The notes beneath the pieces are model-generated. The model searched no databases. It was not told the origin of the DNA and was given only the letters and a program-made list of their open reading frames with translations. From assembly GCA_051251595.1 (NCBI GenBank), contig JBPOFA010000005.1:62001-126000 (forward strand): a stretch of DNA of 64,000 nucleotides, read 5' to 3'. Every line of letters starts with the position of its first letter. Within the stretch, counting starts at the first letter, position 1. Both the position numbers and the translations under genes were made by a program. This document shows positions 27,321 to 36,185 of this stretch, in pieces. This DNA comes from NORP110 sp051251595. GTDB taxonomy: Bacteria; Pseudomonadota; Alphaproteobacteria; Rhodobacterales; Rhodobacteraceae.

Positions 27321-27992
27321 GTGATAGAACTAACAAATGTCTCTTATAACTACGGCGGCGCGGATTTGCTGACCAATGTGAATCTGCAATTGCAGCCGGG
27401 ATCGTTCCACTTTTTAACGGGTCCGTCGGGGTCTGGGAAAACGACATTGCTTAAGCTGTGCTACCTTGATCTGATGGCGAGTGCCGGTGAGATCATGGTT
27501 TTTGGAAGCCCGGCCAGCGCAATGCTGCGCGATGACATTGCAGATGCGCGACGCCGTATTGGTGTGGTGCATCAGGATTGCCAGTTTCTGGACCATCTGC
27601 CGTTGACGCAAAACCTGGCTTTGCCGTTAGAGGTGTCAAACCGCAAAGAGGAACCGGGCAATCTTGAAGAATTGCTGACCTGGGTTGGCCTTTCTGGACG
27701 ACGCGATGCGCTTCCGCCAGAGCTTTCGGGCGGGGAGCGCCAACGGGCAGCCCTGGCGCGGGCGGTGATCATGTCGCCAGAGGTCATCATTGCGGATGAG
27801 CCGACCGGGAATGTCGATTGGGAAATGTCCCAAAGGTTGCTGGAACTTTTGATGGAGCTGAACAAAATGGGCAAAACCGTACTGGTTGCGACCCATGACA
27901 TGAACCTGATCCGGGCCGCTAAATCGGGTGTGTCCGCCCGCGTCCTAAGGATTCGCGACAAGAATGTGCAACTTGCGGGGGCGGATCTGTGA
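27321..27992 (+). CDS. ftsE: Cell-division ABC ATPase FtsE
   Basis: ATPase of the FtsEX complex that activates septal peptidoglycan hydrolases. 223 residues from GTG 27321. Walker A GPSGSGKTTLLKLC, signature LSGGERQRAALARA, Walker B VIIADEPTGNVD and H-loop ATHDM. It has the short FtsE length and FtsE-type start IELTNVSYNYGG. The end overlaps ftsX by four bases (GTGA). Confidence 0.93.
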   Translation: MIELTNVSYNYGGADLLTNVNLQLQPGSFHFLTGPSGSGKTTLLKLCYLDLMASAGEIMVFGSPASAMLRDDIADARRRIGVVHQDCQFLDHLPLTQNLALPLEVSNRKEEPGNLEELLTWVGLSGRRDALPPELSGGERQRAALARAVIMSPEVIIADEPTGNVDWEMSQRLLELLMELNKMGKTVLVATHDMNLIRAAKSGVSARVLRIRDKNVQLAGADL

Positions 27993-28891
27993 AAACCCTT
28001 ATCCTGCAACAAATCACTTCGATATTTGAGGCGCGATCCGACCGTGTGGTGCCGCCATCGGGCTATACGGCACGCCTGACCTTGTTCACATCGGCCGCGA
28101 TGGCGTTTTTGGCGGTGTTCGCCCTGGCCTTGTCGATGGCGACAGGACGTCTGGCAGATCGTTGGTCGTCAGAGCTTGCGCGGACAGCGACGGTGCGGAT
28201 TTCTTCGCCTCCGGGGCAATTGGCGACCCAAACTGGGGCGGCGCTGAATGTGCTGACCACGACACCGGGTGTCGTCTCTGCCCGGCTTTTGGACAAAGAG
28301 GAAGAGCGCGCCCTGTTGGAGCCTTGGTTCGGAACCGGGCTGCCCTTGGACAGCTTGCCCATTCCAGCGCTGATCGAGGTGGTGGCGGGCGACCCCGGAT
28401 TTGACCAAAACGGGCTAAGGCTGCGTCTGCAGGCAGAGGCGCCGGGCGCCGTGCTGGATGACCACACCCGATGGCGTCAACCGTTGGTCGTTGCCGCCAG
28501 TCGGTTGCGCTTTTTGGGATATGTGGCGATCGTTTTGATCACGGTGACCACGGCGGCGATGATCACGCTGGCTGCGCAGGCCGCGTTGTCCGCGAACGGT
28601 CAGGTGATCCGCGTGATGCGCCTGGTCGGTGCGCGGGATAGTTTTATTGCACGGGCCTTTGTGCGGCGGTTCACCTTGCGGGCCTTGGCGGGCGCTTTTG
28701 TGGGCACGGTTCTGGGAATGCTGTCGATCCTGTTGTTGCCAAGCGCCTCGACAGTTGGGGGGTTCCTGACTGGGCTTGGCTTTCAGGGGCTACAATGGTT
28801 CTGGCCGTTGCTGATCCCGCCACTGGCCGCTTTGGTGGCGCTGGTCGCAACCCGCATGGCTGCATTTCGAACCTTAAGGGGGCTGAACTGA
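27989..28891 (+). CDS. ftsX: Cell-division membrane protein FtsX
   Basis: Permease-like partner of FtsE. 300 residues with four predicted helices (near 33-52, 172-195, 222-245 and 268-290) and a periplasmic domain between the first two, the FtsX topology. It begins with GTG inside the ftsE stop and ends by sharing one base with plsC. Periplasmic amidase-activator partners such as EnvC are not encoded here. Confidence 0.92.
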   Translation: MKTLILQQITSIFEARSDRVVPPSGYTARLTLFTSAAMAFLAVFALALSMATGRLADRWSSELARTATVRISSPPGQLATQTGAALNVLTTTPGVVSARLLDKEEERALLEPWFGTGLPLDSLPIPALIEVVAGDPGFDQNGLRLRLQAEAPGAVLDDHTRWRQPLVVAASRLRFLGYVAIVLITVTTAAMITLAAQAALSANGQVIRVMRLVGARDSFIARAFVRRFTLRALAGAFVGTVLGMLSILLLPSASTVGGFLTGLGFQGLQWFWPLLIPPLAALVALVATRMAAFRTLRGLN

Positions 28892-29628
28892 TGGCTTACG
28901 CGATTCAGTGGGTGCGATCCGTGGTATTCATCGTCCAGATGTATCTGGCGATGGCAGTTCTGGGGATCGGCTTTGCGCCTTGGGCCTTGTTCAGCCGGCG
29001 CGGGTCCTATTTCGCGATGCATCTTTATTGTTCCTGGGTGCGGTGGACTGCGGGATGGATGATCGGCCTGAAGACGGAAATCCGCGGCACCCCGCCGAGC
29101 GGAGAAGTCCTGCTGGCAGCCAAACACCAGTCGTTTTTGGACATCATCCTGCTGTTCGGCGCGGTGCCACGTGGCAAGTTCATCATGAAAAAGTCGCTGA
29201 TCTACGCGCCGTTTCTGGGCCAATACGCGTTGCGGATTGGGTGTGTTCCGGTGGATCGTGGCAAGCGGGGGCAGGCGATCAAGCAGATGACAGAGGACGT
29301 CGCCTCTGGCCGGCAGGACCCCGGGCAGTTGATCATCTACCCCCAAGGCACACGCGTCGCCCCGGATGTCGAGATGCCCTATAAGATTGGGTCAGGTGTG
29401 CTGTATGGGCAGTTGGGCCAAGACTGCGTGCCTGCGGCCACGAATGTGGGAGTGTTCTGGCCACGCCACGGAATTTATCGCGCACCCGGCGTCGCGGTGA
29501 TTGAGTTCTTGCCAACCATCCCCCCCGGAAAACGGTTGAAGGTTTTTATGGCAGAGCTAGAGGACGTCATTGAAACTGCCTCTGATGCTTTGGTGGCTGA
29601 GGCGCGGCAATCGCTGGAGAAACGGTGA
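28891..29628 (+). CDS. plsC: 1-acyl-sn-glycerol-3-phosphate acyltransferase
   Basis: Acylates lysophosphatidic acid to phosphatidic acid at the inner membrane. 245 residues from ATG 28891. Catalytic KHQSFLDIILLFG (HxxxxD), GVPVDRG-like segment reading GCVPVDRGKRG, and YPQGTRVAP (motif III, Gln for the more usual Glu). An N-terminal hydrophobic helix spans about residues 8-30. It is coupled by one-base overlaps to ftsX before and the PNPOx-like gene after, joining division and phospholipid genes in one message. Confidence 0.92.
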   Translation: MAYAIQWVRSVVFIVQMYLAMAVLGIGFAPWALFSRRGSYFAMHLYCSWVRWTAGWMIGLKTEIRGTPPSGEVLLAAKHQSFLDIILLFGAVPRGKFIMKKSLIYAPFLGQYALRIGCVPVDRGKRGQAIKQMTEDVASGRQDPGQLIIYPQGTRVAPDVEMPYKIGSGVLYGQLGQDCVPAATNVGVFWPRHGIYRAPGVAVIEFLPTIPPGKRLKVFMAELEDVIETASDALVAEARQSLEKR

Positions 29629-30233
29629 TGGATTTCGTTGAAACGCTGGAAGACCTGCACGCCCTTTACGGCACCCCTGGGGATGCGGCGCTGCGCAAAG
29701 TCGCGGATCGCATGACGCCAGAGTACCGCAGCTGGATCACGCGGTCTCGGTTCTGCATTCTGTCGACGGTCGGGCCAGAGGGCACCGATGCCTCACCGCG
29801 CGGGGATGATGGCCCGGTAGTGCAAGAGCTGGACGAAAAGCATCTGGTCCTGCCCGACTGGCGCGGCAATCAGCGGCTGGACAGTCTGCGCAACATCCTG
29901 CGCAATCCGTCCGTGTCCCTGATGTTCATGATCCCCGGGTCCAACAACGTGATCCGCGTAAATGGAGAAGCCCGTGTGTCGGCCGACCCAAAGGTGGTGG
30001 ACCTGTTTGATCAAAAGGGGCGCAAGCCCACCACGGTCATTGTGGTGCGGATTGGGGAAATCTACAGCCAATGCGCCCGGGCGCTGATGCGCGCGGATCT
30101 GTGGTCTGGCAAAGACGAAAGCGCGGGCCTGCCGACGGTTGGTCAGATCCTGTCTGCGATGACCGACGGGACTGTGGGCGGGGCGGCTTATGATGACGCC
30201 TGGCACGACCGCGCGTCCAAGACCATGTGGTAG
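29628..30233 (+). CDS. Pyridoxamine 5'-phosphate oxidase-like flavoprotein
   Basis: 201 residues from ATG 29628, sharing a base with the plsC stop. FCILSTVGPEGTDASPRGD, LVLPDWRGNQRLDSLRNIL and SLMFMIPGSNNVIRVNGEA are the split-barrel FMN-binding pattern of the MSMEG_1061-type PNPOx-like family. Probably an FMN- or F420-type reductase. The substrate is unknown. It is the last gene of the ftsE operon. Confidence 0.85.
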   Translation: MDFVETLEDLHALYGTPGDAALRKVADRMTPEYRSWITRSRFCILSTVGPEGTDASPRGDDGPVVQELDEKHLVLPDWRGNQRLDSLRNILRNPSVSLMFMIPGSNNVIRVNGEARVSADPKVVDLFDQKGRKPTTVIVVRIGEIYSQCARALMRADLWSGKDESAGLPTVGQILSAMTDGTVGGAAYDDAWHDRASKTMW

Positions 30234-30270
30234 TTGGGCAGCGCCTGGCGTTTGGCCGTATGCGGACGTG

Positions 30271-31179
30271 CTATCGCAAGCCAATGCGGGCCAATGTGCC
30301 GAGGTGGTCGGAGCCCATATAGGGGCGCAGAGCGGTGGTGCCGGTAAGGCCTTTGGGCACCAGGATGTTGTCAATCGGCAAGGGCAACAGAGGGCTGCCC
30401 ATTTTGTAGGTGTTGCGAAACGGGCCAAGGCGGTCGGCGTTGGCTGCGTGTTTGATGCGGCTCAGGCTTGCCCCCCAAGGGACCATGTTGAAATCGCCCC
30501 CGATCAGAACCGGCCCGTTGAGCGTTGCGATGTGATCCGCGATTTTTCGGCTTTGCTGGTCTTGCCCATAGGGAAAGGGCCATTCCAGATGCAGGGACAG
30601 CACCCAGATCAGCTGGCCGTTTGGGGCTTTGACCTGCACCCCGGCCAGCCCGGTTTCGTTTAGGCAAAATGCAGACCCCTCGACCACGGGAAGCGAGGTC
30701 AGCACCGCCACGTTTTGCGCGGGTCGAAACGGGCAGATGACAGAGGCGGGGTAATGGTCATACATATTCGCCATGTAACGGAGGTTATGGTCAGAGACCT
30801 CTTGCAGCGTGACAACCTGCGCACCAGACTCGATGATGTCGTCGGCCAGCGGGTAGCGGGGCCAGGCTTTGGACAGCAGGTTTTTTTGGTAAAGCACAAG
30901 GCAGCCCGCGTCGCAGTCTGTCCCTGATTTCAAAAAACCGGGGGCCACAGTGCCGATTGCCACAGCTGCGACCATGGCAGAGGTCAAGGCCATCCAACGC
31001 GCGCGCAGTCCAAACAGAATGACAGAGAGCAGCAACAGGGCGAACCCAGCCTGTGGTCGCACGATCGCCGCGGAATCGCCGGGCGCAAAAAAGCCGCCGC
31101 TGAACCCCAAAAGGATCACCGCGATCAAAAGGAATGTTACGCTTAAAACAAGTCTTCGAAAAATCACGACGCCCGCCAA
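30271..31179 (-). CDS. Endonuclease/exonuclease/phosphatase (EEP) family membrane protein
   Basis: 302 residues. Three N-terminal hydrophobic helices (about 8-30, 42-60, 65-82) anchor a C-terminal EEP domain with QEVSDHN (metal Glu), HLEWPFPYG, GGDFNMVPWG (catalytic Asp/Asn) and GSDHLG (catalytic Asp-His). It may hydrolyse a phosphodiester or phosphoester at the cell surface. The substrate is unknown. The start is TTG 31179, with GTG 31167 as an alternative. It lies 42 bases downstream of accA on the same strand. Confidence 0.85.
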   Translation of the reverse strand: MAGVVIFRRLVLSVTFLLIAVILLGFSGGFFAPGDSAAIVRPQAGFALLLLSVILFGLRARWMALTSAMVAAVAIGTVAPGFLKSGTDCDAGCLVLYQKNLLSKAWPRYPLADDIIESGAQVVTLQEVSDHNLRYMANMYDHYPASVICPFRPAQNVAVLTSLPVVEGSAFCLNETGLAGVQVKAPNGQLIWVLSLHLEWPFPYGQDQQSRKIADHIATLNGPVLIGGDFNMVPWGASLSRIKHAANADRLGPFRNTYKMGSPLLPLPIDNILVPKGLTGTTALRPYMGSDHLGTLARIGLR

Positions 31180-31221
31180 TCCAATGGTATTATAGCGGGA
31201 CTATCGCGCCATGCACTGGCC

Positions 31222-32184
31222 TTAAGCGGCCAGACCTTTGGAACCCAGATTTAGGTATTTTTGCCGACGCTCTTTCAGCAATTGATCTGGCTTTTTCTTT
31301 TGCAGGTCTTTCAGCAGGCTTTCGATCACCTTGCCGACAGATTCAATCGTGCCCTTGCGGTCGCGTTGTGCGCCACCAATGGGTTCCTTGATGATGCGGT
31401 CATTCACGCCAAGTTGCTGCAAGTCCTGTGCGGACAGGCGCAGCGCCTCTGCAGCTTCGCGCATCTTTTCGGAATCTTTCCAAAGGATACTGGCGCAGCC
31501 TTCCGGGCTGATGACGGAATAGATGGAATGTTCCAGCATCGCGACTTTGTTTGCGGTGGCAAAGGCTACCGCCCCGCCTGACCCGCCTTCGCCGATGATC
31601 ACAGAAATGATCGGCACCGTGACTTTCAGGCATTTTTCGGTGGACCGCGCGATGGCCTCTGACTGGCCGCGTTCCTCTGCGCCTTTCCCGGCATAGGCGC
31701 CGGGGGTGTCAACAAGTGTGATGATCGGGATGCCGAACCGGTCGGCCAGATCCATCAGGCGGATCGCCTTGCGGTAGCCTTCTGGGCGGGCCATGCCGAA
31801 ATTGCGTTCGATCCGGGTTTTGGTGTCGTGGCCTTTTTCGTGGCCGATGACCATGACTGGGGTGTCGTTGAACCGGGCCAAGCCTCCCATGACGGAATGA
31901 TCATCCGCAAAATTCCGGTCGCCGGCCAAGGGCGTGTATTCGGTGAACAGGGTTTCGATGTAATCGCGGCAATGAGGACGATCCGGATGACGGGCCACCT
32001 GACATTTACGCCACGCGCTCATGTCTTTGTACAATTCCTTAAGCAGATCCGCGGCTTTTTGATCCAGCGCTGCTGCTTCTTTTTCCACATCCATTTCATC
32101 ATTGGACCGTGCCAGGGCCCGCAACTCTTCGGCCTTGCCTTCGATTTCCGCCAATGGCTTTTCGAATTCAAGATAATTGTTCAT
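31222..32184 (-). CDS. accA: Acetyl-CoA carboxylase carboxyltransferase subunit alpha
   Basis: Transfers carboxyl from biotin-BCCP to acetyl-CoA together with AccD, the first step of fatty-acid synthesis. 320 residues. Begins NYLEFEKPLAEIE and contains GHEKGHDTKTRIERNFGMARPEGYRKAIRLM-type sequence, the acyl-CoA binding region and GEGGSGGAVAFA. Full length. It is divergent from dgcN across 250 bases. Confidence 0.97.
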   Translation of the reverse strand: MNNYLEFEKPLAEIEGKAEELRALARSNDEMDVEKEAAALDQKAADLLKELYKDMSAWRKCQVARHPDRPHCRDYIETLFTEYTPLAGDRNFADDHSVMGGLARFNDTPVMVIGHEKGHDTKTRIERNFGMARPEGYRKAIRLMDLADRFGIPIITLVDTPGAYAGKGAEERGQSEAIARSTEKCLKVTVPIISVIIGEGGSGGAVAFATANKVAMLEHSIYSVISPEGCASILWKDSEKMREAAEALRLSAQDLQQLGVNDRIIKEPIGGAQRDRKGTIESVGKVIESLLKDLQKKKPDQLLKERRQKYLNLGSKGLAA

Positions 32185-32437
32185 CAGAGCGCTCCGCTAA
32201 CGTGTTCCGAGCCTGTATATGACAACAGGGCAAGCGTATTGCAACTGGGTGGATGCACCGGGGTTTTCACAAATAGAACAGAAAATGGAATTTTGCCTCT
32301 GGTGTGGTGGAATATTCTACGAAAACAGAAAATGCTGGCAGGATTTACGAATAATTCAGGTTCAGACGTCGCTTTCGAGAGCACCTTTCGAAAACAATGC
32401 ACGAGTATGCTGAAAAATGCCTATGGGGATGCTCGGA

Positions 32438-33439
32438 ATGATCAAAACACCTTACCTTCTCTTTCTCGGGGATGCCCCGGACGCCTTGGCCGCAAAGGTT
32501 GCCCAAGGGATCCGGGACTGGCGCCCAGAGCATGCTGTGGGGCAGATGCGTCTGGACGGCTGTCAGGCCGATATGAAACTGCCCGACATGTCCCTAGAAG
32601 AGGGCCTGCAGGCGGGCGCAAAGACGCTGGTTATCGGTGTGGCCAATCGCGGCGGTGTGATTTCCGCCCGTTGGCGGTCTGTCTTGGTTCAGGCGCTTGA
32701 GGCGGGCTATGACCTGGCAAGCGGTCTGCACAATCTGCTGCGTGATGAACCGGAACTTGTGGCGGCGGCCGCGGCGCATGGGCGGGCTTTGCATGATGTT
32801 CGGGTGCCTTCGGTGGAGTATCCGATTGCAAATGGCGTCAAGCGGACCGGAAAGCGGTGTCTTGCCGTGGGAACGGATTGTTCCGTGGGCAAGATGTACA
32901 CCGGTCTTGCGATGGATAAGGAAATGAAGGCGCGCGGGATGAAGTCCAGCTTTCGTCCTACAGGGCAGACCGGCATTCTGATCACGGGCGATGGCGTGCC
33001 GCTGGACGCTGTGATTGCCGATTTCATGGCCGGATCTGTGGAATGGCTGACCCCAGACAATGATGCGGATCACTGGGATCACATAGAGGGGCAGGGCAGC
33101 CTGTTTCACGTGTCCTATTCCGGTGTCACCATGGCCCTGATCCATGGCGGGCAACCGGATGCACTGATCCTAAGCCACGAACCCACGCGCACGCATATGC
33201 GCGGCTTGCCTGACTATGATTTGCCCAGCCTGCAACAGTTGCGGGACATGGCGCTGCCGCTGGCGCGGATCGCCAACCCTGCCTGTCAGGTCGTTGGTAT
33301 TTCGGTGAACACCCAGCATCTGTCAGAGTCGGACGCGTTGGACTATTTGGCCAAGGTAGAGGCCGAGATGGGGCTGCCCGCCGTGGATCCGTTCCGGCAG
33401 GGGGCAGGGCGTCTGGTGGATGCGTTGGCCGCGCTGTAG
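32438..33439 (+). CDS. dgcN: DgcN-type N-acetyltransferase (DUF1611)
   Basis: 333 residues from ATG 32438 (reads MIKTPYLLFLGDAPDALAAK); three earlier in-frame ATGs exist from 32417. DUF1611 family with an N-terminal Rossmann-like part (GVANRGG), a P-loop-like GTDCSVGKMYTG and SHEPTRTHMRG. As I recall the literature, DgcN acetylates D-glutamate in a two-enzyme route with DgcA; the direct neighbour here is DgcA, which supports that role. It heads a three-gene operon. Confidence 0.88.
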   Translation: MIKTPYLLFLGDAPDALAAKVAQGIRDWRPEHAVGQMRLDGCQADMKLPDMSLEEGLQAGAKTLVIGVANRGGVISARWRSVLVQALEAGYDLASGLHNLLRDEPELVAAAAAHGRALHDVRVPSVEYPIANGVKRTGKRCLAVGTDCSVGKMYTGLAMDKEMKARGMKSSFRPTGQTGILITGDGVPLDAVIADFMAGSVEWLTPDNDADHWDHIEGQGSLFHVSYSGVTMALIHGGQPDALILSHEPTRTHMRGLPDYDLPSLQQLRDMALPLARIANPACQVVGISVNTQHLSESDALDYLAKVEAEMGLPAVDPFRQGAGRLVDALAAL

Positions 33440-33448
33440 GGTGGGCGC

Positions 33449-34414
33449 ATGAAACTTGACGTAACATTTGATACATTTCGGCTGGCCGAAGTGTTTGCAA
33501 TTTCGCGCGGGGCCAAGACAGAGGCCAAGGTCGTAACAGTGCATGTTGCGTCGGACGGGGCGAAGGGCTGGGGCGAATGCGTGCCCTATGCGCGATACGG
33601 CGAAACGCTGGACAGCGTGCGTGATCAGATCAAGTCTTTGCCCGAAAGTTTTGACCGGACCGCGTTGCAGGGTTTGTTGCCAGCGGGCGCTGCACGCAAT
33701 GCTGTCGATTGCGCTTTGTGGGATCTTGAGGCGAAGCTCGCCGGTGTGCGGGCCTGGGACCTGGCCGGGCTTGCCGCGCCGGGTCCGGTTGTGACGGCCT
33801 ACACGCTGTCGCTCGACACCCCCGAAAACATGCAGGCCGCTGCCGCGAAACACAGCGCGCGGCCGTTGCTTAAGATCAAACTTGGCACACCCGATGACAT
33901 GGCCCGGCTAGAGGCCGTGCGCCGTGGGGCACCCCATGCAGACATAATCGTCGACGCAAATGAGGGCTGGACGGCAGATGTCTATGCAGAACTTGCGCCG
34001 CATCTGGTGCGGTTGGGGGTCAGCATGGTGGAACAACCCTTGCCCGCAGGCAAAGACGAGATGCTGACAGAGATCGAACGCCCGGTGCCTGTCTGCGCAG
34101 ATGAATCCTGTCATGACCGATCCAGCCTGCCAGATCTGGTTGGCAAATATGACATGGTGAATATCAAACTGGACAAAACCGGCGGCCTGACAGAAGCGCT
34201 TTTGTTGCGCCAAGAGGCCGAAGCGGCTGGGTTTGACGTGATGGTCGGCTGCATGGTCGGTTCTTCGCTGGCCATGGCCCCGGCCATGCTGGTTTCGCAA
34301 GCTGTATCGATTGTGGACCTTGACGCGCCGCTTTTGTTGGCCGAAGACCGTGACAATGCAATGAACTATGACGCCAGCAAAGCTTTTCCGCCTGAAGCGG
34401 AGCTTTGGGGTTAA
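33449..34414 (+). CDS. dgcA: DgcA, N-acetyl-D-glutamate racemase (enolase superfamily)
   Basis: 321 residues, related to L-Ala-D/L-Glu epimerases. Catalytic acid/base lysines lie in LLKIKLG (KxK) and NIKLDKTGG (second Lys); metal ligands in IIVDANEGW, MVEQPLP and CADESCHD. This is the muconate-lactonizing-enzyme subgroup. With DgcN it is expected to convert N-acetyl-D-Glu to N-acetyl-L-Glu; an alternative is a dipeptide epimerase of murein recycling. It starts ten bases after dgcN. Confidence 0.9.
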   Translation: MKLDVTFDTFRLAEVFAISRGAKTEAKVVTVHVASDGAKGWGECVPYARYGETLDSVRDQIKSLPESFDRTALQGLLPAGAARNAVDCALWDLEAKLAGVRAWDLAGLAAPGPVVTAYTLSLDTPENMQAAAAKHSARPLLKIKLGTPDDMARLEAVRRGAPHADIIVDANEGWTADVYAELAPHLVRLGVSMVEQPLPAGKDEMLTEIERPVPVCADESCHDRSSLPDLVGKYDMVNIKLDKTGGLTEALLLRQEAEAAGFDVMVGCMVGSSLAMAPAMLVSQAVSIVDLDAPLLLAEDRDNAMNYDASKAFPPEAELWG

Positions 34415-34424
34415 GGAGAAGACG

Positions 34425-35288
34425 ATGAGCCGCACGGTCTATGTGAATGGGGAATATCTGCCCGAAGAAGATGCCAAGATTTCGATTTTCGATCGTGGGT
34501 TTCTGATGGCGGATGGGGTTTACGAAGTGACCTCTGTTCTTGGGGGGAAGCTGATCGACTTTGAAGGTCATCAACTTCGCCTGCAGCGTTCATTGGATGA
34601 ACTGGACATGGCCTGCCCTGTGTCGATGGACGATCTTTTGGCGATCCACCGGGAATTGGTGTCCGTCAATGAGGTTGTCGAGGGCGCTGTTTATCTGCAA
34701 GTCACACGCGGTGCGCCAGCAGATCGTGACTTCGCCTTTCCAGACCCAGAGGTCACGCCATCCAGCCTGGTCCTGTTTACCCAAAGCAAACCCGGTGTCG
34801 CCGATAGCCCGGCCTCTCGCACGGGGATCAAAGTGATTTCGATCAAGGATTTGCGTTGGGGTCGCCGCGACATCAAGACGGTGCAACTGTTGTATCCATC
34901 TATGGGTAAGATGATGGCAAAGGCTGCAGGCTGCGACGATGCGTGGATGGTCGAAGATGGCCAGGTCACCGAAGGCACCAGCAACAACGCCTATATCGTA
35001 AAGGACGGCAAAATCATCACGCGCGGTCTTGGGCATGACATCCTAAGCGGGATCACCCGTGCCGCCGTTTTGCGGCTTGCACGTGAATCTCAGATGACGG
35101 TCGAGGAACGCGGGTTCACGATTGACGAAGCAAAGGACGCTGACGAAGCCTTCGTGACCTCAGCCACCACTTTCGTGATGCCGGTCGTCGAAATTGACGG
35201 GGCAACGATTGGCAGCGGTGCGCCGGGCGACGTGGCAAAGCGTTTGCGCGAGATTTATCTGGAAGAAAGCATCAAGGCGGGTATCTGA
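34425..35288 (+). CDS. dat: D-amino-acid transaminase
   Basis: PLP class IV aminotransferase, 287 residues from ATG 34425 with TTAAGGAG upstream. YVNGEYLPEEDAKISIFDRGF, DRGFLMADGVYEV, PLP-lysine in RRDIKTVQLLYPSMGK, EGTSNNAYIV and the GITRAAVL phosphate loop. The YxNGxY start and DRG-F motif favour D-alanine aminotransferase over branched-chain enzymes. It transfers amino groups between D-amino acids and 2-oxoglutarate/D-glutamate, feeding D-Glu to DgcN/DgcA. Confidence 0.9.
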   Translation: MSRTVYVNGEYLPEEDAKISIFDRGFLMADGVYEVTSVLGGKLIDFEGHQLRLQRSLDELDMACPVSMDDLLAIHRELVSVNEVVEGAVYLQVTRGAPADRDFAFPDPEVTPSSLVLFTQSKPGVADSPASRTGIKVISIKDLRWGRRDIKTVQLLYPSMGKMMAKAAGCDDAWMVEDGQVTEGTSNNAYIVKDGKIITRGLGHDILSGITRAAVLRLARESQMTVEERGFTIDEAKDADEAFVTSATTFVMPVVEIDGATIGSGAPGDVAKRLREIYLEESIKAGI

Positions 35289-35305
35289 CGCCTTGGCAGA
35301 TCAGC

Positions 35306-35327
35306 CGGCGGGGAAATCTCCCCGCCG
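35306..35327. terminator. Hairpin after dat operon
   Basis: Perfect nine-base stem CGGCGGGGA / TCCCCGCCG with loop AATC, between convergent dat and the DsrE-like gene. There is no U tract, so it is a bidirectional or Rho-aided terminator candidate. Confidence 0.6.
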
Positions 35328-35337
35328 CGCCGATATG

Positions 35338-35769
35338 TTATGGACGCACGTAGGCGTAGCCCTGTTCCTGAAGCTCGATCAGTCGAACAACACCTGACGG
35401 AACCACTGCGACGTCTTCCAGCAGTGGCACATCCTTGCCCGCTTTTTTAGACATCGCGCGATGCGTGTTGCCACAAGCCGCAAATGAAATGTTGTCCATT
35501 TCCAGTGACATGACTGAAATACGGTCAGCCACGGGGCTTTTGCCTTCGACGAACATATTCAATCCGGGGCCGTAAGCGACCAGTTCGATGGTGACTTCGT
35601 CGCCGATCGAGGCGTAATAGCTGTCGACGTTCTTGGCATTGTTCAGCGCCATATTCATGACCGCAGGATCATTCTGGTCAACATGAATTGCGACATAGTG
35701 CTTTGCGCCTTCTGCATAGGCCAGCATTGGCGACAGCAACAAAGCGATTGTGAGTGCGATTTTCCGCAT
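35338..35769 (-). CDS. Exported DsrE-family protein
   Basis: 143 residues from ATG 35769 (GGGAGGGGAACC upstream). Signal peptide MRKIALTIALLLSPMLAYA, then a DsrE/F-like fold: HYVAIHVDQNDPAVMNMALNN, DEVTIELVAYGPGLNMF, SFAACGNTHRAM (a single Cys at the DsrE position) and DVAVVPSGVVRLIELQEQGYAYVRP. Periplasmic. A sulfur-carrier role is possible by family but not shown. Confidence 0.85.
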   Translation of the reverse strand: MRKIALTIALLLSPMLAYAEGAKHYVAIHVDQNDPAVMNMALNNAKNVDSYYASIGDEVTIELVAYGPGLNMFVEGKSPVADRISVMSLEMDNISFAACGNTHRAMSKKAGKDVPLLEDVAVVPSGVVRLIELQEQGYAYVRP

Positions 35770-35853
35770 TGGTTCCCCTCCCTTGGGATTTGCATGTCCG
35801 CCTATCATAATCGAAAAACGGAATTTGTCGGAATGTTTTTACAGGTGGCCTGT

Positions 35854-36168
35854 TCAGCCGTCCTGCTTGCCAACGTTTTCGGCGAATGAGACCTCAAAAT
35901 CCGCCTTTTGGCTGTCTGACGCCTCCGTCTGATATTTTGCCTTCCAGTCTGCAAAGGGCATGCCATAGACGATTTCACGGCTTTCATCCTTGGACAGGGT
36001 AATACCGTGGTCGGCAGCGGCCTCGGCATACCAGCGCGACAGGCAGTTTCGGCAAAAGCCGGACAGGTTCATCATGTCGATGTTTTGCACATCGGTGCGT
36101 TCTTGCAGATGGTCTCGCAAACGGCGAAAAGCTGCGGCTTCGAGTTCAAGTTGCGTTTGTGCGTCCAT
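35854..36168 (-). CDS. DUF1244-family protein
   Basis: 104 residues. The family signature is clear: AFRRLRDHLQERTDVQNIDM, NLSGFCRNCLSRWY (CxxC) and REIVYGMPFADWKAKYQ. Cytoplasmic and probably metal-binding; the role is unknown. It follows the N-formylglutamate amidohydrolase-like gene by 17 bases, so the two are cotranscribed. Confidence 0.9.
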   Translation of the reverse strand: MDAQTQLELEAAAFRRLRDHLQERTDVQNIDMMNLSGFCRNCLSRWYAEAAADHGITLSKDESREIVYGMPFADWKAKYQTEASDSQKADFEVSFAENVGKQDG

Positions 36169-36185
36169 GGGGTGTTTCCTTTGCT

